This document shows, piece by piece, positions 52,259 to 61,991 of a stretch of 64,000 nucleotides of DNA. The translations under genes and the position numbers were made by a program. The stretch comes from Acidimicrobiia bacterium. GTDB lineage: Bacteria; Acidobacteriota; Vicinamibacteria; Vicinamibacterales; CAVVIG01. Positions within the stretch are counted from its first letter, which is position 1. The number at the start of each line of letters is the position of its first letter. The stretch spans positions 62,001 to 126,000 of the forward strand of contig VFZL01000003.1 in the NCBI GenBank assembly GCA_016871175.1. Reading direction: 5' to 3'. The notes beneath the pieces are model-generated. The model saw only the letters and a program-made list of their open reading frames with translations, had not been told where the DNA came from and searched no databases.

Positions 52259-52291
52259 AGCATCACGGGTCGCGGGTTCATGGGATCATCC

Positions 52292-54118
52292 TCAGCTCGC
52301 GGCGAGCTCCTCCTCGAGCAGCTGCTTGCGATAGAGGTCGGCGTAGAGGCCATCGAGGCCGAGCAACTCATCATGGGTCCCGCGTTCGATGATGCGGCCC
52401 TCGTCCAACACCAGGATTTGGTCGGCGCCACGGACGGTCGAGATGCGATGCGACACGATGATGGACGTACGCTGGCGCATCACGTCTCGCAGGCGCGTGA
52501 GGATCTCCTCTTCGGTGTGCGTGTCCACCGCCGATAACGCGTCGTCCAAGATCAGGATGCGGGGGTCGATGGCGATGGCGCGCGCGATCGCGGTCCGCTG
52601 CTTCTGGCCGCCAGACAGCGTCAGCCCACGCTCGCCCACGTGCGTGTCGTAGCCCTGCGGGAAGTCGGCGACGTCCTTGTCGAGCCGTGCGATCGCGGCG
52701 GCATCGAGCACACGCGGCAAGCGGCCCTCCCGGCCTCCCTGGCCGAGTCGGCCGTCGAGGCCGAACGCCACGTTGTCGGCGATCGTGTCGGAGAAGAGGA
52801 ACGGTTCCTGCGGGACGCACCCGATCGCAGCCCGGAGCACGGACAGCGGCAGAGCGCGGACGTCGATGCCGTCTACGAAGACGGTACCGACTGGCGGATC
52901 CTGTACGCGCGCCAGCAGGTTGACGAGCGTCGATTTGCCCGAGCCGGTCACACCGACCAGAGCCGTGGTCGTTCCGGCCGGAATGGTCGCGGACACATGC
53001 CGAAGGACGGGGGCCCTGGATCCGAATGCGAACGTCAGGTCTCGGAACTCGATGTCGCCGCGGAGTTCGCTCGATGCGTAGATGGCGGCCTCCGGTGCGT
53101 CGTGAATCGCGGGCGGGACATCGAGGACGTCCACCATCCGCTTCCAACTGGCCATCCCTCGCTGAAGCATGTTGGTGACCCAGCCGAACGCAATCATGGG
53201 CCAGCTGAGCATCGTCAGGTACGCATTGAACGCGACGAACTCGCCGAGGGTGATCCGCCCCGACACGACGGCCCGGCTTCCCAGCCACAGGACGACCATC
53301 GCGCCGAGCCCGAGGAAGAGGCCCATGCTCGGAAAGAAGAATCCCTGGAGCACGATGAGATGTCGGCTGCGATTCACGTATTCCTGATTCGCACGGCGGA
53401 AACGATCGAGCTCCGAGACCTCCTGTCCGTAGGCGCGGACCACCCGCACGCCACCCAGCGCCTCCTGCGCCACGGCGCTCAACTCGGAGAGTTGCGCCTG
53501 AATCCTCTCGAATCGGCGATGGATGGCGCTGCCGAAGACCTTCACCGAGATCGAGACGAGCGGGAGCGGCAGCAGCGACCACAATGTCAGCCACGGATCG
53601 AGGGCGAGCATCAAAGCGATCGCGACGACGAACACGAAGAGCGTATTCGCCGCGTACATCACGGACGGGCCGATCATCATGCGGACGGCGTTCAGATCGT
53701 TGGTCGCGCGCGACATGAGATCGCCGGTCCGATTGGCCTGGAAGTAGGAGAGCGGCAGCGTCTGCAGGTGGGCGAAGAACGCGTTGCGCATGTCGTACTC
53801 GATGTCGCGCGACACACCGATGATCACCCTGCGCATCAAGAACTGGAAGCATCCCCGGATGACGCCGATGGCAAGCAGCAGCGCGCCGTAGAACGTCAGC
53901 TTGGCGCCTGACACGCCCGCGGCGAGGTCGTCGATGGTGCGCTGCAGGACGACGGGCGCCGTCAAGGCGACGCTTTGCGTCACAAGAATGCAGAACAACC
54001 CGACGAGAAAGGCGCGGCGGTAGGGCCGGACGAAGACCAGGAGCCGCTGAAACGCCGTCACCACACGAGTATACCGTTCAAGCCGACCAGACCTTCGCGC
54101 AGGCTTCACCGGAGCCAC
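52292..54118 (-). CDS. ABC exporter half-transporter, subunit 1 of a heterodimer
   Basis: This 608-residue protein is the first gene of the pair. The membrane domain is followed by an ATPase with Walker [10 protein letters not shown], canonical signature LSGGQKQR, and Walker [14 protein letters not shown], where the catalytic Glu is Asp, plus switch His in IVSHRIST. Its Walker site therefore forms the weak site with the partner's LSVGQ, and its LSGGQ completes the good site. The ORF-track start at 54118 may be too early; GTG codons at 54061 and 54064 would still leave a normal cytoplasmic N-terminus before TM1. cstA is divergent. Confidence 0.92.
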   Translation of the reverse strand: MAPVKPARRSGRLERYTRVVTAFQRLLVFVRPYRRAFLVGLFCILVTQSVALTAPVVLQRTIDDLAAGVSGAKLTFYGALLLAIGVIRGCFQFLMRRVIIGVSRDIEYDMRNAFFAHLQTLPLSYFQANRTGDLMSRATNDLNAVRMMIGPSVMYAANTLFVFVVAIALMLALDPWLTLWSLLPLPLVSISVKVFGSAIHRRFERIQAQLSELSAVAQEALGGVRVVRAYGQEVSELDRFRRANQEYVNRSRHLIVLQGFFFPSMGLFLGLGAMVVLWLGSRAVVSGRITLGEFVAFNAYLTMLSWPMIAFGWVTNMLQRGMASWKRMVDVLDVPPAIHDAPEAAIYASSELRGDIEFRDLTFAFGSRAPVLRHVSATIPAGTTTALVGVTGSGKSTLVNLLARVQDPPVGTVFVDGIDVRALPLSVLRAAIGCVPQEPFLFSDTIADNVAFGLDGRLGQGGREGRLPRVLDAAAIARLDKDVADFPQGYDTHVGERGLTLSGGQKQRTAIARAIAIDPRILILDDALSAVDTHTEEEILTRLRDVMRQRTSIIVSHRISTVRGADQILVLDEGRIIERGTHDELLGLDGLYADLYRKQLLEEELAAS

Positions 54119-54141
54119 CGCGACTGATAGAATGCCGCCCT

Positions 54142-55959
54142 ATGCATGCCCTCTATCTCGTGATTCCGACGCTCTGCGTCATGGCCATCGCCTATCGCTA
54201 CTACAGCGCGTTCATCGCCGCGAAGGTGATGGTGCTGGACGACACGCGCAAGACGCCGGCGCATACGAAATACGACGGATCGAACTACTATCCCACCAGC
54301 CGGTGGGTGCTCTTCGGTCACCACTTCGCGGCCATCGCCGGCTCGGGTCCGCTCATCGGTCCCGTGCTCGCCGCGCAATTCGGCTGGGCACCCGGGTTCC
54401 TGTGGCTGCTGGCCGGCGTCGTGTTGGCTGGGGCGGTGCACGACTCGGTCACGCTCTGGGCCTCGACACGACGCGGCGGACGGTCTCTCGCCGAAATCGC
54501 GCGATCCGAGATCGGGTCCGTCGCGGGCATTACCGCGGTCATCGCCGTCCTCTTCATTCTCATCGTCGCGCTCGCGGGCCTCGGGATCGTGGTCGTCAAC
54601 GCGCTTGCGGAGAGCGCGTGGGGCATGTTCACGATCTCGATGACCATCCCGATCGCCTTCTTCATGGGCTTCCACATGTTCGTGTGGCGCAAGGGCCAGG
54701 TGAAAGAAGCGACGGTGATTGGCGTCGTCTTGATGCTCCTCGCCGTGGTGTTCGGCAAGAACGTCGCCGAGTCCTCGATCGCGCCGTGGTTCATCCTGAC
54801 GAAGCACCAGATCACCGCGGCGCTGGCCGTCTACGCGTTCGTCGCCTCCGTCATCCCCATGTGGATGCTGCTCACGCCGCGTGGATACCTCAGCACCTAC
54901 ATGAAGATCGGCACCATCCTGCTGCTGGTCGTCGGTGTCGCGGTGGCGAATCCGACGCTGGAGGCGCCGGCATTCTCTCAATTCATCGGAGGTGGGGGCC
55001 CCGTCATCGCGGGTCCGCTCTTCCCCTTCGTCTTCGTCACCATCGCGTGCGGCGCGGTGTCGGGCTTCCACGCCCTCATCTCGTCCGGCACGACGCCGAA
55101 GATGGTGGACGTCGAGACCGACATCCGCCCCGTCGGGTACCTGGGGATGCTCTTCGAAGGCCTCGTCGGCGTGATGGCGCTCATCGCGGCCGCATCGCTC
55201 CACCCCGGCGACTACTTCGCCATCAACGTCGCGGACCCCACGGTGTTCGCCGCCCTGAACATCCCCATGGTGAACGTCGAACAGCTTGGGCGTGAGGTCG
55301 GCGAGAACGTCATCGGCCGCTCGGGCGGCGCGGTGTCACTGGCGCTGGGCATGGCGCAGATTTTCGCGAACATCCCCGGCATGAAGGCGCTGCTGTCCTA
55401 CTGGTACCACTTCGCGATCATGTTCGAAGCGTTGTTCATCCTGACCACGATCGACTCCGGCACGCGCGTGGGCCGGTTCCTGCTGCAGGAAGCGGGCGGT
55501 CGCGTGTGGAAGCAGTGGGGCGACACCAACTGGATGCCGAGCGCGCTCATCTCCACGGGTCTGATGGTGCTCGGGTGGGGCTACTTCATCTGGACCGGAA
55601 GCATCACCACCATCTGGCCGCTGTTCGGTGTAGCGAATCAGCTTCTCGCGTCGGTGGCCCTCGCCGTCGGGACGACGATCATCATCAACCTCGGCCGCCA
55701 GAAGTATGCGTGGGTCACGTTGACCCCGCTCGTCTTCCTGGCGACGACAACGTTGACGGCTGGGTACATGAGCATCCGCGACAACTTCTGGCCGCTGACG
55801 CTCAGAGCGGATCCAGCCCTGCGGATTCAGGGCTACGTGGACTCGATCGCGACGGCCATCATGATGGTGTGCGCGATCGTGATCTTCGCGTCCGCTATCC
55901 GTCGGTGGATCAAGGTGCTGTCCGGCAAGTCTCCGGCGCTGGAGCTCGCCGAAGCCTAG
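54142..55959 (+). CDS. cstA: Carbon starvation protein A family (pyruvate/peptide transporter)
   Basis: This 605-residue polytopic membrane protein has a dozen or more hydrophobic segments. It carries the CstA signatures [49 protein letters not shown] and the C-terminal [20 protein letters not shown]. CstA proteins take up pyruvate and possibly peptides during carbon limitation. The stop codon TAG spans the junction of a 23-bp tandem duplication, which may have shortened the C-terminus. A downstream partner (YbdD-like) is not present. Confidence 0.93.
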   Translation: MHALYLVIPTLCVMAIAYRYYSAFIAAKVMVLDDTRKTPAHTKYDGSNYYPTSRWVLFGHHFAAIAGSGPLIGPVLAAQFGWAPGFLWLLAGVVLAGAVHDSVTLWASTRRGGRSLAEIARSEIGSVAGITAVIAVLFILIVALAGLGIVVVNALAESAWGMFTISMTIPIAFFMGFHMFVWRKGQVKEATVIGVVLMLLAVVFGKNVAESSIAPWFILTKHQITAALAVYAFVASVIPMWMLLTPRGYLSTYMKIGTILLLVVGVAVANPTLEAPAFSQFIGGGGPVIAGPLFPFVFVTIACGAVSGFHALISSGTTPKMVDVETDIRPVGYLGMLFEGLVGVMALIAAASLHPGDYFAINVADPTVFAALNIPMVNVEQLGREVGENVIGRSGGAVSLALGMAQIFANIPGMKALLSYWYHFAIMFEALFILTTIDSGTRVGRFLLQEAGGRVWKQWGDTNWMPSALISTGLMVLGWGYFIWTGSITTIWPLFGVANQLLASVALAVGTTIIINLGRQKYAWVTLTPLVFLATTTLTAGYMSIRDNFWPLTLRADPALRIQGYVDSIATAIMMVCAIVIFASAIRRWIKVLSGKSPALELAEA

Positions 55960-55981
55960 CGCTGGAACTCGCCGAAGCCTG
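55936..55981 (+). repeat. 23-bp tandem duplication over the cstA stop codon
   Basis: The unit GCGCTGGAGCTCGCCGAAGCCTA is followed directly by GCGCTGGAACTCGCCGAAGCCTG (two mismatches). The TAG stop uses the last two bases of copy one and the first base of copy two. Because 23 is not a multiple of three, the second copy is read out of frame. Confidence 0.92.
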
Positions 55982-56063
55982 GCGTGGATTGTCGAGCGGT
56001 AGCCTCAGCCGTATCGCGGCGCGCCCGTGAGAAACCGGCGCGCCGCGCGCACGCGTCATCGAC

Positions 56064-56092
56064 TTGGACTCCGCACCACGGCCTGGTACTAT
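56064..56092 (+). promoter_or_regulatory. Sigma-70 promoter for outer-membrane protein gene
   Basis: TTGGAC and TACTAT are separated by exactly 17 bases, 55 bases upstream of the ATG at 56147. Both boxes are close to consensus (5/6 and 4/6). Confidence 0.65.
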
Positions 56093-56146
56093 CCCCTTAC
56101 CCTACCGGCCGCACCTGCCGATAAGCAATCGGAGCGCCTGACCCTC

Positions 56147-56965
56147 ATGCACACACACGGTTTTCGTCTGTACGGGATCTGGCTGGTCCTGGTGGTGAGC
56201 GCCACCCCCGCCCTGGCACAGTTCCGGCCACGCCCGCTGGCTGACGCGCCGCTCGCGGAGCGGTACATCATCGAAGCACAGGGCGGCCTGTGGAACCCGG
56301 GGCCGGAGATGTCCATTACCAGCGAATCGCTTGGCATCCTCGGCACGAAGATCGACTTCAAGTCCGATCTCGGGCTCGCGCAGACCCGCTTCAAGGAATT
56401 TCGCGCGACGCTCCACCCCGCGCGCAAGCACAAGCTGCGCTTCCAGTACGTCCCGATCACCTACGAGCAATCCTCAACGCTCCGCCGGACCCTGGTGTTC
56501 AACGGCCAGCGTTACGACCTCGGCGTGCCCGTCAGGTCGGAGCTCGAGTGGAAGGCGTATCGCTTCTCCTACGAGTACGACTTCGTCTCGATGAGCCGAG
56601 GCTTCGGTGGCTTCGTCTTGGATCTCAAGCAAACGGACGTCACGGCTCGGCTGAGGAGCCCGTTGCTGGAGGAGTTCACGAAGCTTCAGGCCCCAATCCC
56701 CTCGATCGGCGGCATCGCGCGTATCTACTTGAGCCCGGCCGTTTCAGTAACAGGCGAGCTCTCGGGGATCAAGATTCCGAGGAACGAACAGTACGACTTC
56801 AACGGCCACTATGCCGACCTCGACATCTACGGGACGTTGAACGTCAACCGACACGTCGGTGCCCAGTTCGGCTACCGTTCGTTCGACGTCGAGGCGTTCA
56901 TCAACGATGACTCCGGCGCGTTCACATTGAAGGGCATCTACTTCGGCTTCGTCGCGCGATACTGA
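56147..56965 (+). CDS. Outer-membrane beta-barrel protein, unknown substrate
   Basis: From ATG 56147 the protein has a signal peptide (LYGIWLVLVVSATPALAQ). A run of alternating amphipathic strands follows (YIIEAQGGLWNPG, KLRFQYVPITYE, AYRFSYEYDFVS, VGAQFGYRSFDVEAF), ending in aromatic Tyr (YFGFVARY), the usual end of a barrel that the BAM machinery recognises. At about 245 mature residues it would form an 8- to 12-strand barrel. No family-specific motif is seen. It has its own promoter and faces the aminotransferase gene convergently. Confidence 0.75.
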   Translation: MHTHGFRLYGIWLVLVVSATPALAQFRPRPLADAPLAERYIIEAQGGLWNPGPEMSITSESLGILGTKIDFKSDLGLAQTRFKEFRATLHPARKHKLRFQYVPITYEQSSTLRRTLVFNGQRYDLGVPVRSELEWKAYRFSYEYDFVSMSRGFGGFVLDLKQTDVTARLRSPLLEEFTKLQAPIPSIGGIARIYLSPAVSVTGELSGIKIPRNEQYDFNGHYADLDIYGTLNVNRHVGAQFGYRSFDVEAFINDDSGAFTLKGIYFGFVARY

Positions 56966-56985
56966 TCTCGCGCCACGCAGGCTGT

Positions 56986-58179
56986 TCAACGAACGGGCGC
57001 AGTGAGCTTGGCGAGCCGCCGGTCGGCCTCGGCCAGCGTTTCGTCCTTCTTGCAGAAGGTAAACCGCAGTTTCGTTCGGCCCGCGGTGGGATGACGATAG
57101 AAGCTGCTCCCGGGCACTGCGGCCACGCCCACGTCGCGCACCAGGTATCGCGCGAACTCGACATCGTCGGGGAATCCAAAGCCACCGATATCGGTCATGA
57201 TGTAGTACGCGCCGCGCGGAACGTAACAGGTGAAGGAGTGTCGCCTCAGGATACCGAGGAGCGTGTCTCGCCGCCGCGTGTAGCTGTCCGCGAGCTGCGC
57301 GTAGTAGGAGTCGGGCACCTGTAAGGCGACAACGCCCGCTTCCTGCAGGGGCGCGGCCGCGCCGACTGTGAGAAAGTCGTGCACCTTCCGAATGGCCCCG
57401 GCCAACGTCGGCGGCGAGATTGCCCAACCAACCCGCCAACCGGTCACGCTGTAGGTTTTCGACAGGCTGTTGATCGTCACCGTGCGCTCGGCCATGCCGT
57501 CGAGCGCGGCGATCGGCACGTGGCGCCAGCCGTCGTACACGATGTGCTCGTAGATCTCGTCTGAGATCGCGACCACGTCCCACTTGGAGCACAGTCGCGC
57601 GATCGTTTCGAGCTCGCCTCGCGTGAACACCTTTCCCGTCGGATTGTTCGGGGTATTCAGGATGATGGCCTTTGTCCGCTCGTTGAACGCCGCGTCCAGC
57701 TCGTCGGCGTCGAACGTCCACTCGGGCCTGCCGAGGGACGGGTCGGGCTCGTGCAGCGTTACGTACCGCGGCGTCGCACCTGAGAGGATCGCGTCGGGCC
57801 CATAGTTCTCATAAAAGGGCTCGAAGATGATGACCTCGTCTCCTGGGTCGATGATCGCCATCATCGTGGCCATCATCGCTTCCGTCGCACCGCAGCACAC
57901 GGTGACCTGTTCGTCAGCCGAGATCCGCACGCCGAAGCGACGCTCGAACTGCGCGGCAATCGCTTCCCGCAGGCGGCGTGTGCCCCACGTGACGGCGTAC
58001 TGGTTCACATCGGCGCTAATGGCGGCGATGGCCGCTTCCTTGACGACATCGGGTGCGGGGAAATCGGGAAACCCCTGGGACAGATTGACGCCGCCGTGCT
58101 GCTGGTTCAGCCGCGTCATCTCCCGAATGACCGACTCGGTGAATTGGGTCGCCTTCTTCGAGCCGGTCAGCTTGGGCAT
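56986..58179 (-). CDS. Class I/II aminotransferase (methionine/kynurenine aminotransferase-like)
   Basis: This 397-residue PLP enzyme has VNLSQGFPDFPAPDVV near the N-terminus and a pyridoxal-binding region NNPTGKVFTRGELE. The Schiff-base Lys lies in SLSKTYSVTGWRVGWA, and the phosphate-binding Arg in the LRFTFCKKDETL segment. The pattern fits the fold-type I group that includes YbdL methionine aminotransferase and kynurenine/glutamine transaminase K. The exact amino donor cannot be fixed by eye. It is cytoplasmic and just downstream of the lytic transglycosylase gene on the same strand. Confidence 0.9.
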   Translation of the reverse strand: MPKLTGSKKATQFTESVIREMTRLNQQHGGVNLSQGFPDFPAPDVVKEAAIAAISADVNQYAVTWGTRRLREAIAAQFERRFGVRISADEQVTVCCGATEAMMATMMAIIDPGDEVIIFEPFYENYGPDAILSGATPRYVTLHEPDPSLGRPEWTFDADELDAAFNERTKAIILNTPNNPTGKVFTRGELETIARLCSKWDVVAISDEIYEHIVYDGWRHVPIAALDGMAERTVTINSLSKTYSVTGWRVGWAISPPTLAGAIRKVHDFLTVGAAAPLQEAGVVALQVPDSYYAQLADSYTRRRDTLLGILRRHSFTCYVPRGAYYIMTDIGGFGFPDDVEFARYLVRDVGVAAVPGSSFYRHPTAGRTKLRFTFCKKDETLAEADRRLAKLTAPVR

Positions 58180-58190
58180 GCGGACGGGAC

Positions 58191-60758
58191 CTATCCGCGC
58201 GAGTGCCGACGAGCGGCGAGGGCCTGCGTCGAGGGCGTGGCCCGCACCCTTCGCGTGCGAGTCCTCAGCGTGGAGGTCGTCGTTCTCACGGCGGTGCTCG
58301 TGCGGACTCGCCGGGAGAGCGCCGAAGGCTTCGCGCGCACCTTAGGCGCGGGCCTCGCGGTGGCGCCGACATGGGACCGGCTGCGTTTCTTGACCGGCGG
58401 CCGTATAGACGTGGCAGCGGTGAGGGCACCGGCGGCGCGCTCGTCGACCAAGCGTCCGGATGGCGAATCGGCGACGAACACCGGCGTGGCCGGCGTGGCG
58501 CCATCGCCAGATCCGGACAACTGCAGCGGCGGCACCGACACGCCTCCATAGAGGCGACGGTAGTCATCCGCCGTCCCGAGAATACGCTTCACGTAGTTCT
58601 GTGTCTCGGGATACGGGATATCGTCGATGAACTCGTCGGTCGGCACGCCTGGCCGCTGGGCCAGCCACCTGCGCACTGCGCCCTCGCCGGCGTTGTAACC
58701 CGCCAGCGCCAGGTGCACGCGACCGAACTGTCGCATGAGCTCGGTGAGATACGTCGTCCCCATGCGAATGTTCGACTCCGGATCGGTCATCAGCTTGGCC
58801 GAGTACGCCAACCCGACCTTTCGCGCGTAGATGCGCGCGGTGGGCGGAATGAGCTGCATCAAGCCCACGGCGTTGGCTGATGACCGGACGTCGGGTACGA
58901 ACGTGGACTCCTGGGCGACGAGCGCCGCCACCAAGTACGGATCGAGCCCCCCGGCAGCGGAGTACTTCTGAATCAGATCCCAGTAGGAGATCGGGAAGAT
59001 GTGCGACAGCACTTCCGGCGGCAAGTACTCACCGCCAGCCGCCATGAACTGCGGATAGGCGCGTCGCATCGTCGAGATCGATCCGCGGAGCAGCGCGAAC
59101 TGCTCGCGGCCGGTGGCGACCAGCCCTTGCTGGCGGTAGATCCACGCCGTCGTGGCCTGCACGGCCGCCGAGTCACCCCACACGCGCTGGATGAACTTGA
59201 GCTCGTTGAGGGCGTCCTGATAGAGCTCGACCTGCAGCAAGGCGCGCACGATGTCCGTGTTCGGTGGCGGCGGGACCGCCGGACCCGGGACCTCTCGGAT
59301 GACACGCGGGGGCGGCACGCGCCCGTTGAGCTGCGCGACCGCCAGACGACCGTAGTACGAGTTCAGGTAATCCAGCGATGCCAGCGTGAACCGCGCGTCG
59401 GCGAGATCCGGCTGCTGGTTCGCGCGATGAGCGCGTCCCGACCAGAAGAGCCACGCCGGCCGATAGTCCGAGCGCGGGAAGTCCACCGCGGCATGGTCGA
59501 AGAGCTGTGCGGTCTCCGCGTAACGGCCCTGTCGATATGATCGCCAGCCGACCTTCCACACGGCGCGTTCGGTGAACGTGCCGCGCGGGTATCGCTGAAT
59601 CATCTCGCGAAACACCGTGTCGGCGGCCGTCTCGTCATCCTGGCGGATGTACTGCGTCGCCAGGTGGCTGAGGGACTCTTGGGCCCACGGCGAATTCGCA
59701 TGCTTGTCCACGATCGAGCGGACGTTCCGCAGATACGTGGCACTGTCACCAAGCGCGCGACTAGCCAGGGCCTCGAAGTACAGGGCCTCCGCCTGTCGAG
59801 CGCCCCTCTTCAACAGTCGGGTCGCGCCCTCTCGGGCAGTCCGATAGCGCTTCAAGTAGAAGTCCAACGCGGCCAGGCGAAGGTCGACGAGATCTTTGTC
59901 GTCACCCGTCGCAGCCACACTGAGCGCCTCGTACGCCGACTTCGCGGCGGGGTACTGCTTGGAAGCGTACAGCCGCTGCGCGCGACCCAACTCGAGGCGG
60001 AAGCGTTCCGTCCCCGGCATGATGCGTCCGAAGCTGGGGAACGTGTCCAAGCGGGCACGCGCGGCCGGGGCGTGCTCGCTCAACGGAAACTCGTAGTACA
60101 CGCGAAGGTATGCCTCGACCGCGCGCTCCTTCTGCCCCACGGCCTCTGCGGTGCGTCCGAGACGCAGCAGCACATCATCGAGCGCGAGCGGCCGCTCCTT
60201 GCTCACACGCTCGTACACGGCTGCGGCCGCACCAGGGTCGCCGGCCGCCTCGAGCGTCTCGGCTTCGCCGAGCGCGCTCGCCTCGTGCAGGTAACCCACC
60301 AGCTGCCGTTGCTGGAGCAACCGGAAGGCCCTCAGCGCATCGGCGGTCTTGCCCATTCGCTGTTGGGCGCGCGCCGCATAGTAGAGCGCGTAGTGCCCCA
60401 GCACGCCATCCTGCACGGAGGCTTGTGAAAGCGTGGCCAGGGCCTGCGCGTCCTTGCCCGTCTGGAACAGAGTGATCCCGTTCACGAGGGCCGCCGGCGG
60501 ACGGACCGTGCGTGCTCGATCGGGCGCCAGCCACAGGTGCCGTGCGTCAACCGACAGCCGCGGGTGCTCAGTCGGCGCCAACATCAGGACAGCCGCGGTC
60601 CCGGAGAGACCAACGGACGGGGACGCAGGCGTCGAATCCATGTGAGCGGTACCGCCGCCGCTCGATCGCTCGCCCGACACGGCAGCCTGCTGGGCGATCG
60701 CCGCGTGTGCCGCCAACAGGAACGCGAAGAACGCGAGGGGCCGGGCCAGGCGTGTCAT
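58191..60758 (-). CDS. Soluble lytic murein transglycosylase (SLT) with TPR-like superhelix and basic tail
   Basis: The start at 60758 (MTRLARPLAFFAFLLAAHAAIAQQ) gives a signal peptide and an ATGA overlap with the upstream GAF gene; the ORF-track extension to 61163 is Arg-rich read-through. Residues about 90-560 are helical repeats (LYYAARAQQRMGKTADALRAF and similar) as in Slt70. The SLT domain follows, with the catalytic Glu in VAQESTFVPDVRSSANAVGLMQLIPPTA and AGYNAGEGAVRRWL. It cleaves peptidoglycan glycan strands in the periplasm. The last 70-75 residues are almost only Arg, Thr, Ser, Ala and Val and should be disordered and strongly cationic. Confidence 0.92.
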   Translation of the reverse strand: MTRLARPLAFFAFLLAAHAAIAQQAAVSGERSSGGGTAHMDSTPASPSVGLSGTAAVLMLAPTEHPRLSVDARHLWLAPDRARTVRPPAALVNGITLFQTGKDAQALATLSQASVQDGVLGHYALYYAARAQQRMGKTADALRAFRLLQQRQLVGYLHEASALGEAETLEAAGDPGAAAAVYERVSKERPLALDDVLLRLGRTAEAVGQKERAVEAYLRVYYEFPLSEHAPAARARLDTFPSFGRIMPGTERFRLELGRAQRLYASKQYPAAKSAYEALSVAATGDDKDLVDLRLAALDFYLKRYRTAREGATRLLKRGARQAEALYFEALASRALGDSATYLRNVRSIVDKHANSPWAQESLSHLATQYIRQDDETAADTVFREMIQRYPRGTFTERAVWKVGWRSYRQGRYAETAQLFDHAAVDFPRSDYRPAWLFWSGRAHRANQQPDLADARFTLASLDYLNSYYGRLAVAQLNGRVPPPRVIREVPGPAVPPPPNTDIVRALLQVELYQDALNELKFIQRVWGDSAAVQATTAWIYRQQGLVATGREQFALLRGSISTMRRAYPQFMAAGGEYLPPEVLSHIFPISYWDLIQKYSAAGGLDPYLVAALVAQESTFVPDVRSSANAVGLMQLIPPTARIYARKVGLAYSAKLMTDPESNIRMGTTYLTELMRQFGRVHLALAGYNAGEGAVRRWLAQRPGVPTDEFIDDIPYPETQNYVKRILGTADDYRRLYGGVSVPPLQLSGSGDGATPATPVFVADSPSGRLVDERAAGALTAATSIRPPVKKRSRSHVGATARPAPKVRAKPSALSRRVRTSTAVRTTTSTLRTRTRRVRATPSTQALAARRHSRG

Positions 60759-61654
60759 CCTACAGCTCCGGCAGCAGTCGGCGCGGATAGCGTGGTGGGT
60801 GTGGACGTCGGTGCCTGCCGCAAGACGCCGCTCGCCTCGAGGCAGCGCGACGCGTGACGCGTCATCACCTCGAGCGCGGCAGGCCACGCGATCCCTTCGC
60901 ATGGCTGATCCGCTGGTCGTGCCTCCGGGCCCTGGTCCGCATACAGCACGGCGACGACGCGACCTTGAATGACGATCGGCACGCCGATCGCTCGCCGACC
61001 GAGCGGCTCCTCCGCAAAAGCTGGTGCGGGAATCCGCACGGGCCCGTGCGTCGACGCCGCAGTGCCGCTGCGAACAGCCTCTTCGACAACGCCGGCGCCG
61101 AGGATGGCTTCGCGGAACTCGGTGAGTTTGTCGGTCCGCGCGCCAAAGCCAACGAACTTCCAACCCTGCAGCTCATGGCCGTGCACGATCAGGATGGCGG
61201 CACGGGCGGCCTCTCGCGTCGCGTACTCAAGCAGGATTTCGAGCACGTCCGGGACGGTGCGACCCGTTTCGAGGTATCGGATGGCCTCCACCAGGCGCTC
61301 ACTCCTCGCCAGCCCGCGAGCTGCGGCTTCCGCTGTCGCGGCTTGCTGTCCTTCGAGGGCGCCGTGTTGGCGTCCAGTCTCCCAGCCGTCCGCGCGTCCA
61401 GCGTCGAATCCTTCGTCGTACGCGTCCTGTCGTGAACGCTCGTGGCCTACGGCGGTGGCGCTCGCCGCAGTGGCCACGCGGAGGTCCGCTGCCGCACGCG
61501 CCGTCTGTTCAGCTTGCTCGAGAATGACGCAGCGCTCGTAGACCAACGCGCTACTCAACCGCTGCTCGACCGTCTTGACCTCACGGGCCAGCACATCCTC
61601 GATCGAGCGGCGAAGAGTCTCCAGCGTGGCGCGCAGCGATTCGTCGAGGCTCAT
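60755..61654 (-). CDS. Coiled-coil plus GAF-like domain protein
   Basis: From ATG 61654 (MSLDESLRATLETLRRSIEDVL) the 299-residue protein has an N-terminal helical/coiled-coil part to about residue 130. A GAF-like domain follows (YATREAARAAILIVHGHELQGWKFVGFG ... ERRAIGVPIVIQGRVVAVLYADQG type pattern). No output domain is fused and there is no signal peptide, so it is likely a cytoplasmic sensor or scaffold. Its stop overlaps the start of the transglycosylase gene, so the two are translationally coupled; a link to cell-wall stress is inferred from that alone. Confidence 0.72.
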   Translation of the reverse strand: MSLDESLRATLETLRRSIEDVLAREVKTVEQRLSSALVYERCVILEQAEQTARAAADLRVATAASATAVGHERSRQDAYDEGFDAGRADGWETGRQHGALEGQQAATAEAAARGLARSERLVEAIRYLETGRTVPDVLEILLEYATREAARAAILIVHGHELQGWKFVGFGARTDKLTEFREAILGAGVVEEAVRSGTAASTHGPVRIPAPAFAEEPLGRRAIGVPIVIQGRVVAVLYADQGPEARPADQPCEGIAWPAALEVMTRHASRCLEASGVLRQAPTSTPTTLSAPTAAGAVG

Positions 61655-61813
61655 CGTTCCTGCGGTCGGTGACGGTCGGCTCGGGCGTTGGCGTTCAGCC
61701 ACGCCGCACCGCTCAGCCCCATCCGCTCCCCCGTCTAGCTCTATCGGCTGTGATCGGTGTGACGGGCAGGGCGCAGGCGCTTCGCCACTCCCCCCACCCC
61801 CGGACCTTCTGAT

Positions 61814-61843
61814 ATTATGCGGGCCACTCGGAGGACAAGTCAA
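61814..61843 (-). promoter_or_regulatory. Promoter for the GAF-SLT operon
   Basis: On the minus strand TTGACT and CATAAT are separated by 18 bases, about 160 bases upstream of the GAF-protein start. The leader between shows no gene. The rest of 61655-61991 shows no other feature that I can support. Confidence 0.5.
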
Positions 61844-61991
61844 GGACGCAAGTGGTACAAGTGCAAACGGTACAGTAGCTTGCGTAGCATGCGTGCGGAC
61901 AACCCAAGTAATAGTCGTCGATAGGGCGCGCGGAAGTGTGCAGATCCTGATCGCGCGGAATCGGCGGCTCGGAAATGCGCGGTGCGCAACG

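Noticed and set aside
54106-55203. Minus-strand ORF rich in His, Asp, Glu and Arg
   Set aside because: It is the shadow of the cstA membrane protein; hydrophobic codons read backwards give this charged composition.
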